Assembly (NCBI RefSeq): GCF_000482385.1
Contig: NZ_AXVD01000002.1
Span: forward strand, 1-64,000
From: Nocardia sp. CNY236
GTDB lineage: Bacteria; Actinomycetota; Actinomycetes; Mycobacteriales; Mycobacteriaceae
Direction of reading: 5' to 3'
DNA length: 64,000 bases
The translations under genes and the position numbers were made by a program. The notes beneath the pieces are model-generated. The model made no database searches. It was given only the letters and a program-made list of their open reading frames with translations, and was not told the DNA's origin. Of the stretch, positions 26,050 to 35,571 are shown piece by piece (position 1 is the stretch's first letter; each line of letters starts with the position of its first letter).

Positions 26050-28152
26050 GTGAGTGCACTGGCCCAGGCGGGCGAACCGGGAGAGCGAGGGTCGCTCCGG
26101 CCGATCGAGCTGGCCACCGGGGCGGTGCTCGGCGGGACGACCGTCGGGTTGGTGACCGTGGGGTCGGTGGTTCCCCTCGCCGCCGGACTGCAGATGATCG
26201 CCGCCGTCCCGATCGCACTCATCGCACACCGCTGTCGCTTCCGAGCGCTGGCCACCGCATCCCTGGCCGCGACCTTGGTCACGTTCGTCGCGGCCGGCGT
26301 GATGCCGGCGCTGGCGTTGGTCGCCACCGCGACGATGGGCGGGATCGTCGGCAGCGTGAAACGGCGCGGTGGCGGTATCGTCACGGTCTTCGCGCTCACC
26401 CTGGTCGCCGGGCTGGCGTGGGCTGCCGTCGCCATTGGCGCGCTCGCGGCACTGTCGACCACGCGCAACCTCGTCTTCGACAATATCCGCAACCTCTCGC
26501 GCGGCGTGCAGGAACTGGCCGCCCGGCAAGCACAGCTGGAGCCGCTCGGACGGATGGCAGCAGACCTCACCGACTCCGTGTTGCGCTGGTGGTGGGCGTG
26601 GATCGGCGGCAGCGTGGCGCTCGGCGTCGTCACCACCGGTGTGTTTTCCTGGTATGTGCTCGGCTCGGTGCTCGACCGGCTCGCGTGGCTGCCCGGCCGA
26701 GACCCACTCGACGCATCTCGCGACGATCGACCCGCCGGGCCATTGCCGGTCACGCTGCGTGGGGTCGGTTTCCGCTATCCCGGCGCGGCGCGCGCAGCCT
26801 TGCACGACATCGACCTGACCGTCGATGTCGGTGAATTCGTCGCGGTCGTCGGACACAACGGTTCGGGCAAATCGACTCTCACCCGGTTGCTCGCCGGAAT
26901 GCCGCCCACCACGGGAACGATCCAGCGCCCCGGTTCGGCCGGGTTGGGGCGCGTCGGCGGTACGGCTGTGGTGTCGCAGCGACCGGAAAGCCAAACCTTG
27001 GGTGTGCTCGTCGCCGACGACGTGGTGTGGGGACTCCCGCCGACGGCTGCCGCCGAGGTCGACGTCGACCACCTGCTCCACGAGGTCGGACTCACCGGAA
27101 TGGGCGCCGTGGAAACCGCGACCCTGTCCGGTGGCCAACAACAGCGGCTGGCGATTGCCGCGGCGCTGGCCCGGCGCCCAGCGCTGCTGATCGCGGACGA
27201 GGCGACCTCGATGATCGATCCGGACGGACGCCGCGAACTCGTGGCACTACTCGCAACACTGCCGAAACGGCGCCCGATGGCCGTGGTTCTGGTGACCCAT
27301 CACGAAGCCGACGCCCAGGCCGCCGACCGCGTGGTCCACGTGGCCGGCGGCCGCGCCGTCGGGCGGCTACCCGCGTGGCCTCGCCCGACCCGTGATCCAC
27401 GGCGGCGGCCGATGGGCGAACCGATCCTCGAACTACACGGCGTGAAACACACCTACAACCCCAGGACCCCGTGGGAAGCGCCCGCACTCCACGGCATCGA
27501 TCTGTCCGTCCGGTGCGGCGAAGCGCTGCTCGTCGTCGGCGGGAACGGCTCGGGCAAGTCCACGCTCGCCTGGGTCATGGCAGGTCTGCTCCGACCGAGT
27601 TCGGGCCGCTGCGAGCTACGCGCAACACCGGTCGCCGAGCAGATCGGACGCGTCGCGCTGGCGTTTCAGCACTCGCGCCTGCAGCTGCAAAAACCGACGG
27701 TCGCCGCGGAGATCGCGGACTGGGGTGGTTACGCGACCGGGTCGGGCACGACCGGGCGCGCGCTGGACGACGTGGGCTTGGATCGGTCACTGGCTGCGCG
27801 CTCCATCGAAGAACTCAGCGGCGGGCAGGCCAAACGCGTGGTACTGGCTGCGCTCGTCGCCAGCCGTCCGCAGGTGGTCGTGCTCGATGAGCCACTTGCC
27901 GGACTGGACCCGAGGGGCCGTGCGGACATCGTGGACCTGCTGGCCCGGCTGCGGGACTCTGGCCTCACCTTGATCGTGATCTCACACGATATAGCGGATC
28001 TGGCGGCAGTATGCGATCGAACGGTGCGCCTGCAGTCCGGACGCATCGTGGCCCCCGAGTCCGGACCCGGGACGACACCCGTTCCGACGGGCCGTCGCGT
28101 ATCGCGCGTGCCCGAACACGATGCGCGGCACATCGAGCACGGAGGCCATTGA
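26050..28152 (+). CDS. ECF-type transporter: membrane domain fused to two ABC ATPases (Rv2326c-like)
   Basis: A roughly 700-residue single-chain transporter component. The N-terminal 220 residues are hydrophobic with about six membrane segments (ATGAVLGGTTVGLVTVGS start) and may act as the substrate-binding S part. Two ATPases follow: Walker A GHNGSGKST with signature LSGGQQQR, then Walker A GGNGSGKST with signature LSGGQAKR and LDEPLAGLD. The layout matches Rv2326c, whose neighbour is the T component, as here. The cargo is not known; vitamins and metals are the usual ones. GTG starts at 26002 and 26050 and an ATG at 26017 are all possible; none has a clear ribosome site. Confidence 0.88.
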   Translation: MSALAQAGEPGERGSLRPIELATGAVLGGTTVGLVTVGSVVPLAAGLQMIAAVPIALIAHRCRFRALATASLAATLVTFVAAGVMPALALVATATMGGIVGSVKRRGGGIVTVFALTLVAGLAWAAVAIGALAALSTTRNLVFDNIRNLSRGVQELAARQAQLEPLGRMAADLTDSVLRWWWAWIGGSVALGVVTTGVFSWYVLGSVLDRLAWLPGRDPLDASRDDRPAGPLPVTLRGVGFRYPGAARAALHDIDLTVDVGEFVAVVGHNGSGKSTLTRLLAGMPPTTGTIQRPGSAGLGRVGGTAVVSQRPESQTLGVLVADDVVWGLPPTAAAEVDVDHLLHEVGLTGMGAVETATLSGGQQQRLAIAAALARRPALLIADEATSMIDPDGRRELVALLATLPKRRPMAVVLVTHHEADAQAADRVVHVAGGRAVGRLPAWPRPTRDPRRRPMGEPILELHGVKHTYNPRTPWEAPALHGIDLSVRCGEALLVVGGNGSGKSTLAWVMAGLLRPSSGRCELRATPVAEQIGRVALAFQHSRLQLQKPTVAAEIADWGGYATGSGTTGRALDDVGLDRSLAARSIEELSGGQAKRVVLAALVASRPQVVVLDEPLAGLDPRGRADIVDLLARLRDSGLTLIVISHDIADLAAVCDRTVRLQSGRIVAPESGPGTTPVPTGRRVSRVPEHDARHIEHGGH

Positions 28153-28189
28153 TGTCACGCCACCTGCACCGAATACCGAGAGGGCGCCG

Positions 28190-28939
28190 ATGAGTGCCGT
28201 GCTCCTACGTCGAGTTCCCGTTGCCAGTCCGGTGCATCGTCTGTGGGCGGGCACCAAGCTGATCGGCGCATTCCTGATCAGCGTAGTGTTGATCTTCGTA
28301 CCGTCCTGGCCGGTACTCGGTGTGATGGTCGCCTTCCTGGTCGTCGTCGGCGCCCTGGCCCGACTGCCGCTCGGCACGCTGCCCCGCCTGCCCTGGTGGT
28401 TCTGGGCGTTGTTCGTGGTCGGAGGTCTGACCACGGCGCCGGTCGGCGCCGACGCGATGCTGCGATATGCGCAGGTTACGGTGTTCGGCCTGATCCTGGT
28501 GGCTGCTTCGTTTCTCATTGCATGGACCACGCCGATGGGCGAGATCGCCCCTGCTCTGGCCACCTTGGGTAGGCCATTGCGCACATTCCGGGTTCCAGTC
28601 GACGAATGGGCCGTTGTAGTCGCCTTGACGCTGCGGGGGCTGCCACTACTCCTCGAGGAAATCCGGATCCTGCGCGCGGCCCGGCGTCTGCGTGGCCGAA
28701 ACGGGGCATCGCGTCGCGCCATGGTCATGGATATCTCGACCGCGGTCATGGACATTCTCACCGCGGTCCTTGCGGTGGCCACCCGCCGCGCGGCAGAACT
28801 CGGCGAAGCGATCAGTGCTCGCGGGGGCACCGGGCAGCTCACTGCCCACCCCAGCTCTCCCGGGCGCCGTGACGCTTTGGCACTCGCTGCGGTCTGCACC
28901 ATCTGCTTGGGCAGCGTCGGACTTCACCTGCTGCTCTGA
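28190..28939 (+). CDS. ecfT: Energy-coupling-factor transporter T component (EcfT, Rv2325c-like)
   Basis: A 249-residue membrane protein of the CbiQ/EcfT family, which couples ATP hydrolysis to substrate movement. Several hydrophobic stretches (KLIGAFLISVVLIFVPSW and the next) precede the cytoplasmic coupling helices, where the Ala-Arg-containing motif ILRAARRLRGR is visible. It follows the fused ATPase gene by 37 bases with a GAGAGGG ribosome site, so the two form an operon. Confidence 0.87.
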   Translation: MSAVLLRRVPVASPVHRLWAGTKLIGAFLISVVLIFVPSWPVLGVMVAFLVVVGALARLPLGTLPRLPWWFWALFVVGGLTTAPVGADAMLRYAQVTVFGLILVAASFLIAWTTPMGEIAPALATLGRPLRTFRVPVDEWAVVVALTLRGLPLLLEEIRILRAARRLRGRNGASRRAMVMDISTAVMDILTAVLAVATRRAAELGEAISARGGTGQLTAHPSSPGRRDALALAAVCTICLGSVGLHLLL

Positions 28940-29235
28940 CCGAACCCGGCGCCCGAGCCCAGCCGCCGCTCACCCGAGTGTGGCGACGGCCGTCGAACTC
29001 AGGCCTCGCCGAGTCCGGCGCTGCAGCTCCCGTCCACCCTCAACGGGAGATTTCCGCCGAGTCACTGTGAAACTAGCTCATTTCGGCCCCAATTCTCCGA
29101 ATTCACGCTACCTTTACCACTCGGATGTAGTCGTCCGTCAAGATCATGCCACGGACGTCCACGCCAGTGAGAGGGAAGAGAAGCCAGCGCTGCTGCTTGT
29201 CTTGCTCGACTTTTGATGAGGATTGGAAACCGAGA
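28940..29235. other. Intergenic stretch without a recognised gene
   Basis: This 296-base interval separates ecfT from the secreted protein gene. I found no ORF with a ribosome site, no clear hairpin with a T-run, and no operator. Several -10-like AT-rich patches near 29080-29110 could belong to the promoter of the next gene, but none is convincing. Confidence 0.4.
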
Positions 29236-29844
29236 ATGATTCTCCGGCACGTCGCCGCCGCTGTACTACCACTCGTCGCCACACTGACGGTGGGAGCTGG
29301 CGTGAGCCATGCGGATGCGCCCGAAACGGCGCCCCCGAACATCGAATACCGGGCCGAACTGATCGGCGATCGGATCGTGACGACTCTCAGCCATGGCACA
29401 TTCGACGTGCGCGGCGACGTGGTCGACATCAGGGACGAGGCGGGCAACGTGGCACTGACGATGCCACTCACCTTCCGAGACAACGGGCTCGAGTTTCCCC
29501 TGCCGCACGCGGTGCGTGGCGAGGATCGAGTCCTCGAGTTGACTGCCGTGCGGGACGCATTGCGAGCACGGCAGGTCGCCTCGCCGTTGGAAAATCACAA
29601 AGCGATGGACGAATTCGAGACCCAGCTGAGTCTCGCCGTCGCGATCGGTGGATTCCTCGGCACCGTCGTCGGCGCACTCATCGGTCTGACCGGCGGCATC
29701 GCCGGTCTCGCCGCCGGCGCGGGTATCGGCACGGTCATCGGCACCATCATCGTCGGCGGCCCCACTCTGGTCATCGCCGGTTTCAACGTGATCAACACGC
29801 TGCTCGCCGCGCCGGGGACCACCAGGTGGCACAACAAGGACTGA
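29236..29844 (+). CDS. Secreted protein with glycine-rich C-terminal hydrophobic region
   Basis: A 202-residue protein with a signal peptide: basic MILRH, hydrophobic VAAAVLPLVATLTVGAG, and a likely cleavage after SHADA near residue 27. The mature N-terminal half (IEYRAELIGDRIVTTLSHGTF and on) resembles a domain found in many secreted Nocardia proteins (DUF8020-like, from memory). Residues 133-195 are a Gly/Ala/Ile-rich hydrophobic hairpin that could insert in a membrane. Function is unknown. The ribosome site (GGAAA) is weak. Confidence 0.75.
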   Translation: MILRHVAAAVLPLVATLTVGAGVSHADAPETAPPNIEYRAELIGDRIVTTLSHGTFDVRGDVVDIRDEAGNVALTMPLTFRDNGLEFPLPHAVRGEDRVLELTAVRDALRARQVASPLENHKAMDEFETQLSLAVAIGGFLGTVVGALIGLTGGIAGLAAGAGIGTVIGTIIVGGPTLVIAGFNVINTLLAAPGTTRWHNKD

Positions 29845-29906
29845 CCCCGCGCCGGCAAACCGGTCATGGGGCATGGTCTCTCGCCTGCGCGAGGGCCATG
29901 CCCCGC

Positions 29907-30092
29907 TCACCACCGACGGCGGCTGCGAATCGCTTTCTTGGCCGCCTTCTGCGCGGCGTCGACCTGGCCGCCATACTTGCCGCCGGTCTTCTTGTCGACT
30001 GCGTCGCCCGCCTTGTCGATCACGACGTCCAGCTTGTCGGCGTTCTTACGAGCCAGGCGCATCGCCTTGCCCGCCACGTTCTTGAAGTCCAT
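29907..30092 (-). CDS. Rv0909/MT0933-type small antitoxin-family protein
   Basis: A 61-residue basic protein (MDFKNVAGKAMRLARKNADK start) with the family core VIDKAGDAVDKKTGGKYGGQ. It matches the MT0933 antitoxin family of actinobacteria. The family name comes from pairing in M. tuberculosis. No RelE/PIN/SRPBCC-like toxin gene is adjacent here, so a toxin-antitoxin role is unproven. It is convergent with the secreted protein gene and follows ligD after 43 bases on the same strand. Confidence 0.8.
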   Translation of the reverse strand: MDFKNVAGKAMRLARKNADKLDVVIDKAGDAVDKKTGGKYGGQVDAAQKAAKKAIRSRRRW

Positions 30093-30135
30093 CGCGCAGT
30101 CCTTGTTTCACACTGGGTATATCGGTGTATTCACC

Positions 30136-32445
30136 CTACCCACCGTCGAGCACCGAGGATGCCGTACCGAGCCACACCGGATGCCACAACCGGCCCGTAC
30201 GAGTCCAATCCATGAATCGCACGGCGCCACCGAGTTTCGGCGTCACCCAGGTTACTTCCCGACGTTCGGATGCAGTGAGATCGTTGTGGAAGGGAGAACT
30301 CTCGCACTCGATCGCAGGCAGCCGCGAGGACAGGTCCGCAATATCCGCCGCAGTGAATCCGGCACCGACTCTTCCCAGATAGAACAATCGTCCATCGTGC
30401 AGAACACCGACCAGCACAGACTTGACGTTTCGCGCCGCGCTCCGTCGCCACCCACCGATCACCACCGCCTGTGTGCGCCAGTTGCGTTGCTTCACCCACG
30501 AATGCCCTCGCGTGCCGGGTAGATACACCGAATCCTTGCGTTTGGCGACCACTCCCTCCAGATGGTGCTCTCGGCTGTAGCGCAGCGCCTGAGCACCGGA
30601 GCCGGCCAGACATGGCGGCACCACCAGCGACGGAGCATGGGCAGCAAGCACCTCCAAGACGTGACGACGGTCGATATACCGTTTGCCCAACAACGAGATC
30701 CCATCCGCATACAGGACATCGAAGGCGACGAATACCGCCCGGCGCGAGTCGGCCTGCAACAAACCGAGGTTGGCAACGCCCCGATCATCGAAGACCACGG
30801 CCTCACCATCGAAGACCAGCCGATGCCCGGACAATTCTCGGGCCAACGCGGCCATCGCCGGGTAGCGTTCGGTCACCACATGTCCGGCCCGACTGCGCAC
30901 CGTGAGCGCGCCGGAATCGACCTCCGCGAGCACCCGAAATCCATCCCATTTGGTCTCGAAGCACCAGTCGTCGGAGTCGAACTCGCCGATATCGCCGGCA
31001 GTGGCCAGCATTGGCGCGAGCCCTCGCGGTGGTGGCGTCCCGGTTCGCGGCTCGATGGTGCGACCGCCGGACTCCTGTGGCTCGGCGCCGAGTTCACCCA
31101 TGGAAGCAACGGTGCTCGATGACCGCATTCGGTGCATCAACCAGTGATCACCGTCGGTCCGGATCAACGCGTACCGCCCAATGAGCCGGGTACCGTGGAA
31201 ACGCACGACGACTTCACCGGCGTGCCACTTCTCGGTGGAATAGGTGCCGGAATCCCATGTGGTCACCTCACCCGCCCCGTATTCACCCCTGGGGATGACG
31301 CCGTGAAAATCGAGGTACTCCATGGGGTGGTCCTCGGTACGCACCGCGAGTCGGTTCTGTGTCGGCGACGTCGGCGGTCCCTTCGGCACGGCCCAGGACA
31401 CCAGCACCCCGTCACGCTCGAGTCGCACGTCCCAATGCAGCCGCCGCGCCTCGTGTCGCTGAACGACGAAACGATCGTTCGTCCCTGGACGAGGAGATTC
31501 GGCGGGGACCGGCTCGGGCGTTCGCGCCGAATCGCGCATCGACCGGTACCGCGCCAACGCGTCGACACCCACCTGCGCCACAACCGAAGTACCGGACGCC
31601 CGGACGGGATCCAACTCGGCGAGTGGATCACCCGTGGATCGGAATCTGGCCACTACTTCGTCGAAACGGATTTGTCGCAGGGTCTTTCGAGCTTCTACCT
31701 CATTCCACGTGCGCGGCGCAGCGACATAGGGCTCTTGCCGGCCGCGGAGCGAATAGGGCGCTACGGTGGTCTTGGATGCGTTGTTCTGGCTCCAGTCGAG
31801 GAAGACCTTTCCACGACGGGCCGACTTCGCCATCACCGCGGTCACCAGATCGGGATGCAGCCGGGCCAGATTCGTGGCCACCTTCTTGGCCACGGCGGTG
31901 CAGCCGCCCGGGCCGAGATCGCGATCCAGCGGAACATAGAGATGAATCCCCTTGCTGCCGCTGGTGACCGGGAACACGCGTAGGCCGATACCCTCGACCA
32001 TGTCCCGCACCGCGACCGCCACCTCGGCGCATTCGACAAGTCCGGCGCCGTCTCCCGGGTCGAGATCGAAGACCAACCGGGTAGCCGCCCCTCGGCGATC
32101 GCCCTCGAAACGCCATTGCGGTACATGCAGTTCCAGTGCAGCTTGCTGCGCGAGCCATACCAATGCAGCCTCGGACTCGATCAAGGGATAGACGACCTCG
32201 CGGCTGGAATGCATCACGCTCCGGCGTGCGATCCACGACGGCGCGTACCGCGGTAGATTCTTCTCGAAGAACGGTGTAGACGCGACCCCGTCGGGCCACC
32301 GTTTTCGAGTGACCGGTCGGCCGGCGACATGCGGGAGCATCGCCGGGGCGATCGCCGAATAGTAGGCGACGATATCACCCTTGGTGACACCTGCGACCGG
32401 ATACAACACCTTGTCGAGATTGCTCAGCTCGACCTCGATGCCCAT
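30136..32445 (-). CDS. ligD: Multifunctional non-homologous end-joining DNA ligase LigD
   Basis: A 769-residue protein that repairs double-strand breaks with Ku. The domain order is polymerase-phosphoesterase-ligase, as in mycobacteria. The polymerase (about 1-290) has the metal motif FDLDPGDG and SGSKGIHLYVPLD. The phosphoesterase (about 325-440) has VQRHEARRLHWDVRLE. The ligase (about 480-769) has the adenylated lysine at K499 in ETKWDGFR. Length is close to the mycobacterial LigD of about 759 residues. No ku gene is in the window. Confidence 0.95.
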   Translation of the reverse strand: MGIEVELSNLDKVLYPVAGVTKGDIVAYYSAIAPAMLPHVAGRPVTRKRWPDGVASTPFFEKNLPRYAPSWIARRSVMHSSREVVYPLIESEAALVWLAQQAALELHVPQWRFEGDRRGAATRLVFDLDPGDGAGLVECAEVAVAVRDMVEGIGLRVFPVTSGSKGIHLYVPLDRDLGPGGCTAVAKKVATNLARLHPDLVTAVMAKSARRGKVFLDWSQNNASKTTVAPYSLRGRQEPYVAAPRTWNEVEARKTLRQIRFDEVVARFRSTGDPLAELDPVRASGTSVVAQVGVDALARYRSMRDSARTPEPVPAESPRPGTNDRFVVQRHEARRLHWDVRLERDGVLVSWAVPKGPPTSPTQNRLAVRTEDHPMEYLDFHGVIPRGEYGAGEVTTWDSGTYSTEKWHAGEVVVRFHGTRLIGRYALIRTDGDHWLMHRMRSSSTVASMGELGAEPQESGGRTIEPRTGTPPPRGLAPMLATAGDIGEFDSDDWCFETKWDGFRVLAEVDSGALTVRSRAGHVVTERYPAMAALARELSGHRLVFDGEAVVFDDRGVANLGLLQADSRRAVFVAFDVLYADGISLLGKRYIDRRHVLEVLAAHAPSLVVPPCLAGSGAQALRYSREHHLEGVVAKRKDSVYLPGTRGHSWVKQRNWRTQAVVIGGWRRSAARNVKSVLVGVLHDGRLFYLGRVGAGFTAADIADLSSRLPAIECESSPFHNDLTASERREVTWVTPKLGGAVRFMDWTRTGRLWHPVWLGTASSVLDGG

Positions 32446-32484
32446 CGCCGTCGGTCCTTCCGATAGCCGATCAGCCGCAGCGGT

Positions 32485-33627
32485 TCAATCGACAGACTCC
32501 CACCATGCCTGGTCGGCAGGCGCGGCCATGACGTCCACACGCTGTCCCGGCATCGGCACTGCGACCGTGGTGCCGACCGCCCGCGCCGCGGTCGTCATCC
32601 GCTCGACCGGCTCGGACCAACGATGGAAGGCAAGGTTGAACGTCGCCCAGTGAATAGGCGCCAGCAACCCGTGCCCGGAATCACCGACGCACAGATCGGC
32701 GTGCGCGCGCACGGCCTCCTCGGGATTCATGTGCACATCCGGCCACCGCTCGTCGTAGGCACCGATCGGCAGCAGGGTCAGATCGAACGGACCGAGCGCC
32801 GCACCCACGTCGGCGAAGGCCTTGGTGTAGCCGGTGTCGCCGCCGAAGTAGACCCGGTGCGTCGGACCGACGATCGACCACGAAGCCCACAGGGTGGTAT
32901 TTCGCTGAAGGCCCCGCCCGGAGAAATGCCGCGCCTCGGTGCAGGTGATCGCCAGATCCCTATTGCTCGAGGTGAGACCGAGGTCGCTGAGCGATACCGA
33001 ACCACCCCAATCCAGTTCGATGATCCTGTCCTGCGGAACACCCCACCGTCGCAAGTGCGCGCCGATACCGATCGGAACGAGCAATGGGGCACGCTGTCGG
33101 GCGACGAGTTCGCACACGGTGTCTCGGTCCAAATGGTCGTAGTGGTCGTGGGAGATGATCACCGCATCGAGTACCGGCAGGTCGGACAATGGCTGTGGCA
33201 CCCGATGCATTCGAGCCGGCCCGATCAGCGGCGAGGGCGAAACTCGTTCGCTCCACACCGGATCGGTGAGAATTCGGTAGCCATCGACCTCGATCAGCGT
33301 TGTGGCGTGGCCATACCAGGTCAGCGCGAGATCGGCGGCTGATCTGGGCACTCGAGGAGTCCGCACAGGAATGGTTCCGCGTGGCCGGCCGACGGTGCGG
33401 CGGGTCAGCAGCGAGAGCGCCAGCGACCCAGCCGAGCCAGCGACGATCTGACTGCTGGGCTCGCTATTGTGGAATCGGCGATCCCGATAGGTCGTCGCGC
33501 CTGCTGCGTACGGCGCAATCGCCGAGATGGGAGCGCCCAGAGCCGATGGGACGCCGCGCGCTGCGCGGACCATCCAACCGATGCCGAGTACGCTCGTCAA
33601 CGCCGCAACGACACTCCGAATCGCCAT
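32485..33627 (-). CDS. Metallo-beta-lactamase-fold hydrolase (NAPE-PLD-like, Rv0906-like)
   Basis: A 380-residue zinc hydrolase. An N-terminal hydrophobic start (AIRSVVAALTSVLGIGW) suggests a membrane anchor or signal. The metal motif is SHDHYDHLD near residue 155, with later ligands in HFSGRG and GGDTGYT. Relatives act on N-acyl phospholipids; the real substrate is not known. Its ATG shares one base with the echA6 stop (TGATG), so the two are translationally coupled. The order echA6 then this gene matches Rv0905-Rv0906. Confidence 0.85.
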   Translation of the reverse strand: MAIRSVVAALTSVLGIGWMVRAARGVPSALGAPISAIAPYAAGATTYRDRRFHNSEPSSQIVAGSAGSLALSLLTRRTVGRPRGTIPVRTPRVPRSAADLALTWYGHATTLIEVDGYRILTDPVWSERVSPSPLIGPARMHRVPQPLSDLPVLDAVIISHDHYDHLDRDTVCELVARQRAPLLVPIGIGAHLRRWGVPQDRIIELDWGGSVSLSDLGLTSSNRDLAITCTEARHFSGRGLQRNTTLWASWSIVGPTHRVYFGGDTGYTKAFADVGAALGPFDLTLLPIGAYDERWPDVHMNPEEAVRAHADLCVGDSGHGLLAPIHWATFNLAFHRWSEPVERMTTAARAVGTTVAVPMPGQRVDVMAAPADQAWWESVD

Positions 33628-34355
33628 CACCGCCCCACAAATTTCGCGACTCGTCTTTCCTGCCTGGCCAAACGGCCTTCTCGAGCGTCCTCGCTCAACC
33701 ACGCCGCCTCCAAGGCGGCGCGCTGCTGGGCTGTCTCGGCATCGCGTGCACCCTCGTCGTTCAACACCAACTTCAAATGGCGCAGTGATAGCGGAGCCAG
33801 GGCCGCGATCTGCTGCGCCCAGGCCTGTGCCTCGGCGAGCCCGCCGATTCGACTCGCGAATCCGAAAGCATGGGCATCCTGAGCCGAGACCGATTCCACC
33901 CCCAACAACACAGCCCGAGCCGGCCCGCCACCGATGAGTGCGACCAGTCTACGCACCGTCCATCTGTCCACGGTGATCCCCAATCTCGCCGCCGGTATCG
34001 CGATGTATGCCTCCGGCGCAACCACCCGCAGATCGGAGGCGAGTGCCAATTGAACTCCGGCACCGATCGCGGGGCCGTTGACCGCCGAGAGCACGGGGCA
34101 CGGCACCGATTCGATGGTTCGCAGCGTCTCCATCCAGCTCGACAAGAAGTCGTCCGAATGTACCCCGGACAGATCGGCGCCTGCGCTGAAGACCGGACCA
34201 CGTCCGGTCAACACGATGACCCGCGCCCGATCGGCGACAGCGGCGAGGACGGCTTCCCGCAACAACGTCACGAGTTCCCGGTCGAGTGCGTTGCGGCGCT
34301 CCTCTCGTTGAAGTTCGATGGTGACCACGTCACCGTCGCGGCTGACACCGAGCAT
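33627..34355 (-). CDS. echA6: Enoyl-CoA hydratase-family protein EchA6
   Basis: A 242-residue crotonase-fold protein, collinear with Rv0905 (EchA6), which has been described as a non-catalytic fatty acyl-CoA carrier feeding mycolate synthesis. The crotonase motifs are visible: VLTGRGPVFSAGADLSGVH and NGPAIGAGVQLALASDLRVV. The ATG start has GGGGAGG 3-4 bases upstream. It is coupled to the hydrolase gene downstream and diverges from a flavin monooxygenase. Confidence 0.85.
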   Translation of the reverse strand: MLGVSRDGDVVTIELQREERRNALDRELVTLLREAVLAAVADRARVIVLTGRGPVFSAGADLSGVHSDDFLSSWMETLRTIESVPCPVLSAVNGPAIGAGVQLALASDLRVVAPEAYIAIPAARLGITVDRWTVRRLVALIGGGPARAVLLGVESVSAQDAHAFGFASRIGGLAEAQAWAQQIAALAPLSLRHLKLVLNDEGARDAETAQQRAALEAAWLSEDAREGRLARQERRVAKFVGR

Positions 34356-34443
34356 GCGACCTCCCCAAATGAACGTCCGTCTCGTTGTCTTCACTCTGCC
34401 ACAGACGACCGCTCGCCCGCGGTGGGCGATACCATCATCGACT

Positions 34444-35550
34444 GTGTCGACCGATTTCCACATTATGGTGATCGGCGCTGGTCAGGCAGGGCTGTCGGCT
34501 GGTTATCACCTACAGCGGCTGGGGCTGCGCGCCGAGCGGGACTTTCTCCTCGTCGATCGTTACCCGCAGCCCGGCGGCGCATGGCAGTTCCGCTGGCCCT
34601 CGCTGACCCTGGAGACCGTCAACGCGGTGCACGACCTGCCCGGTATGTCGTTTACGGAAACACTGCCGTCCGGTGCACGCTCTGCCGCCGCAGCAGCCGC
34701 CGTTCCGCAGTACTACCGGGTATACGAAGAACGGTTCGGCCTCCGGGTACGACGACCGGTATCGGTCACGGTGGTCTGTGACCGCACCGAGAACGGAGCC
34801 CCAGCCCAACACGACGCGCGCCTGAACGCAGAAGTCGACGGCGGCGCAGACACGATTCGAGTACGCGGCCTGATCAACTGCACCGGGACCTGGGAACGCC
34901 CGTTCGTCCCGTCCTATCCCGGCGCGGAGACCTTCACTGGGCGCCAACTGCACACCCGGGACTATCACCGTGCCGAGCAGTTCACCGGAAAACATGTCGT
35001 CGTGGTCGGCGGCGGTCTATCGGCTGTGCAGCTGCTCGACGAGATTTCTCGAGTCACCACGACAACGTGGGTGACGAGAAAGCCACCGCGATTCCGCGAA
35101 GGCCCGTTCACCGCCGATGACGGGCGGGCGGCGGTGGCGATCGTGGAAGACCGGGTACGGCGTGGCCTGCCGCCGGGATCGGTCGTATCGGTCACCGGTC
35201 TCCCACTCGACGCCCGGTTGCGATCGGCCCGCGCGCGGGGCGCACTCGCACGGCTGCCCATGTTCGAGCGTATCGAGCCCGATGGCGTGCGCTGGGGCGA
35301 CGGCTCCTTTCGACGCGCGGATGTGATCGTTTGGGCCACCGGCTTCCGCAGTGCACTCGATCACCTCGCACCGTTGCGGCTGCGTGAACCCGGCGGAGGG
35401 ATCACCATGACCGGGCGTCTGGCCACCCGAGTGGCCGCCGACCCCCGCATCCACCTGGTCGGCTACGGTCCCTCATCGAGCACCATCGGCGCCAACCGCG
35501 CGGGGCGTGTCGCGGCCGTCGAACTCATGGAGCATCTCGGGCTACGCTGA
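34444..35550 (+). CDS. Flavin-containing monooxygenase-like oxidoreductase
   Basis: A 368-residue FAD/NADPH enzyme. The FAD site HIMVIGAGQAGLSAGYHL begins at residue 7, and the NADPH site VVVGGGLSAVQLLDEI lies near 183. The segment DRYPQPGGAWQFRWPSL is typical of the FMO/Baeyer-Villiger group. The substrate is unknown. GTG at 34444 is chosen because the first beta strand (HIMVIGAG) needs residues before the Met at 34465. It ends 21 bases before the convergent aldo/keto reductase. Confidence 0.83.
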   Translation: MSTDFHIMVIGAGQAGLSAGYHLQRLGLRAERDFLLVDRYPQPGGAWQFRWPSLTLETVNAVHDLPGMSFTETLPSGARSAAAAAAVPQYYRVYEERFGLRVRRPVSVTVVCDRTENGAPAQHDARLNAEVDGGADTIRVRGLINCTGTWERPFVPSYPGAETFTGRQLHTRDYHRAEQFTGKHVVVVGGGLSAVQLLDEISRVTTTTWVTRKPPRFREGPFTADDGRAAVAIVEDRVRRGLPPGSVVSVTGLPLDARLRSARARGALARLPMFERIEPDGVRWGDGSFRRADVIVWATGFRSALDHLAPLRLREPGGGITMTGRLATRVAADPRIHLVGYGPSSSTIGANRAGRVAAVELMEHLGLR

Positions 35551-35571
35551 CGCGCACCGGGGCCGCTGGGC

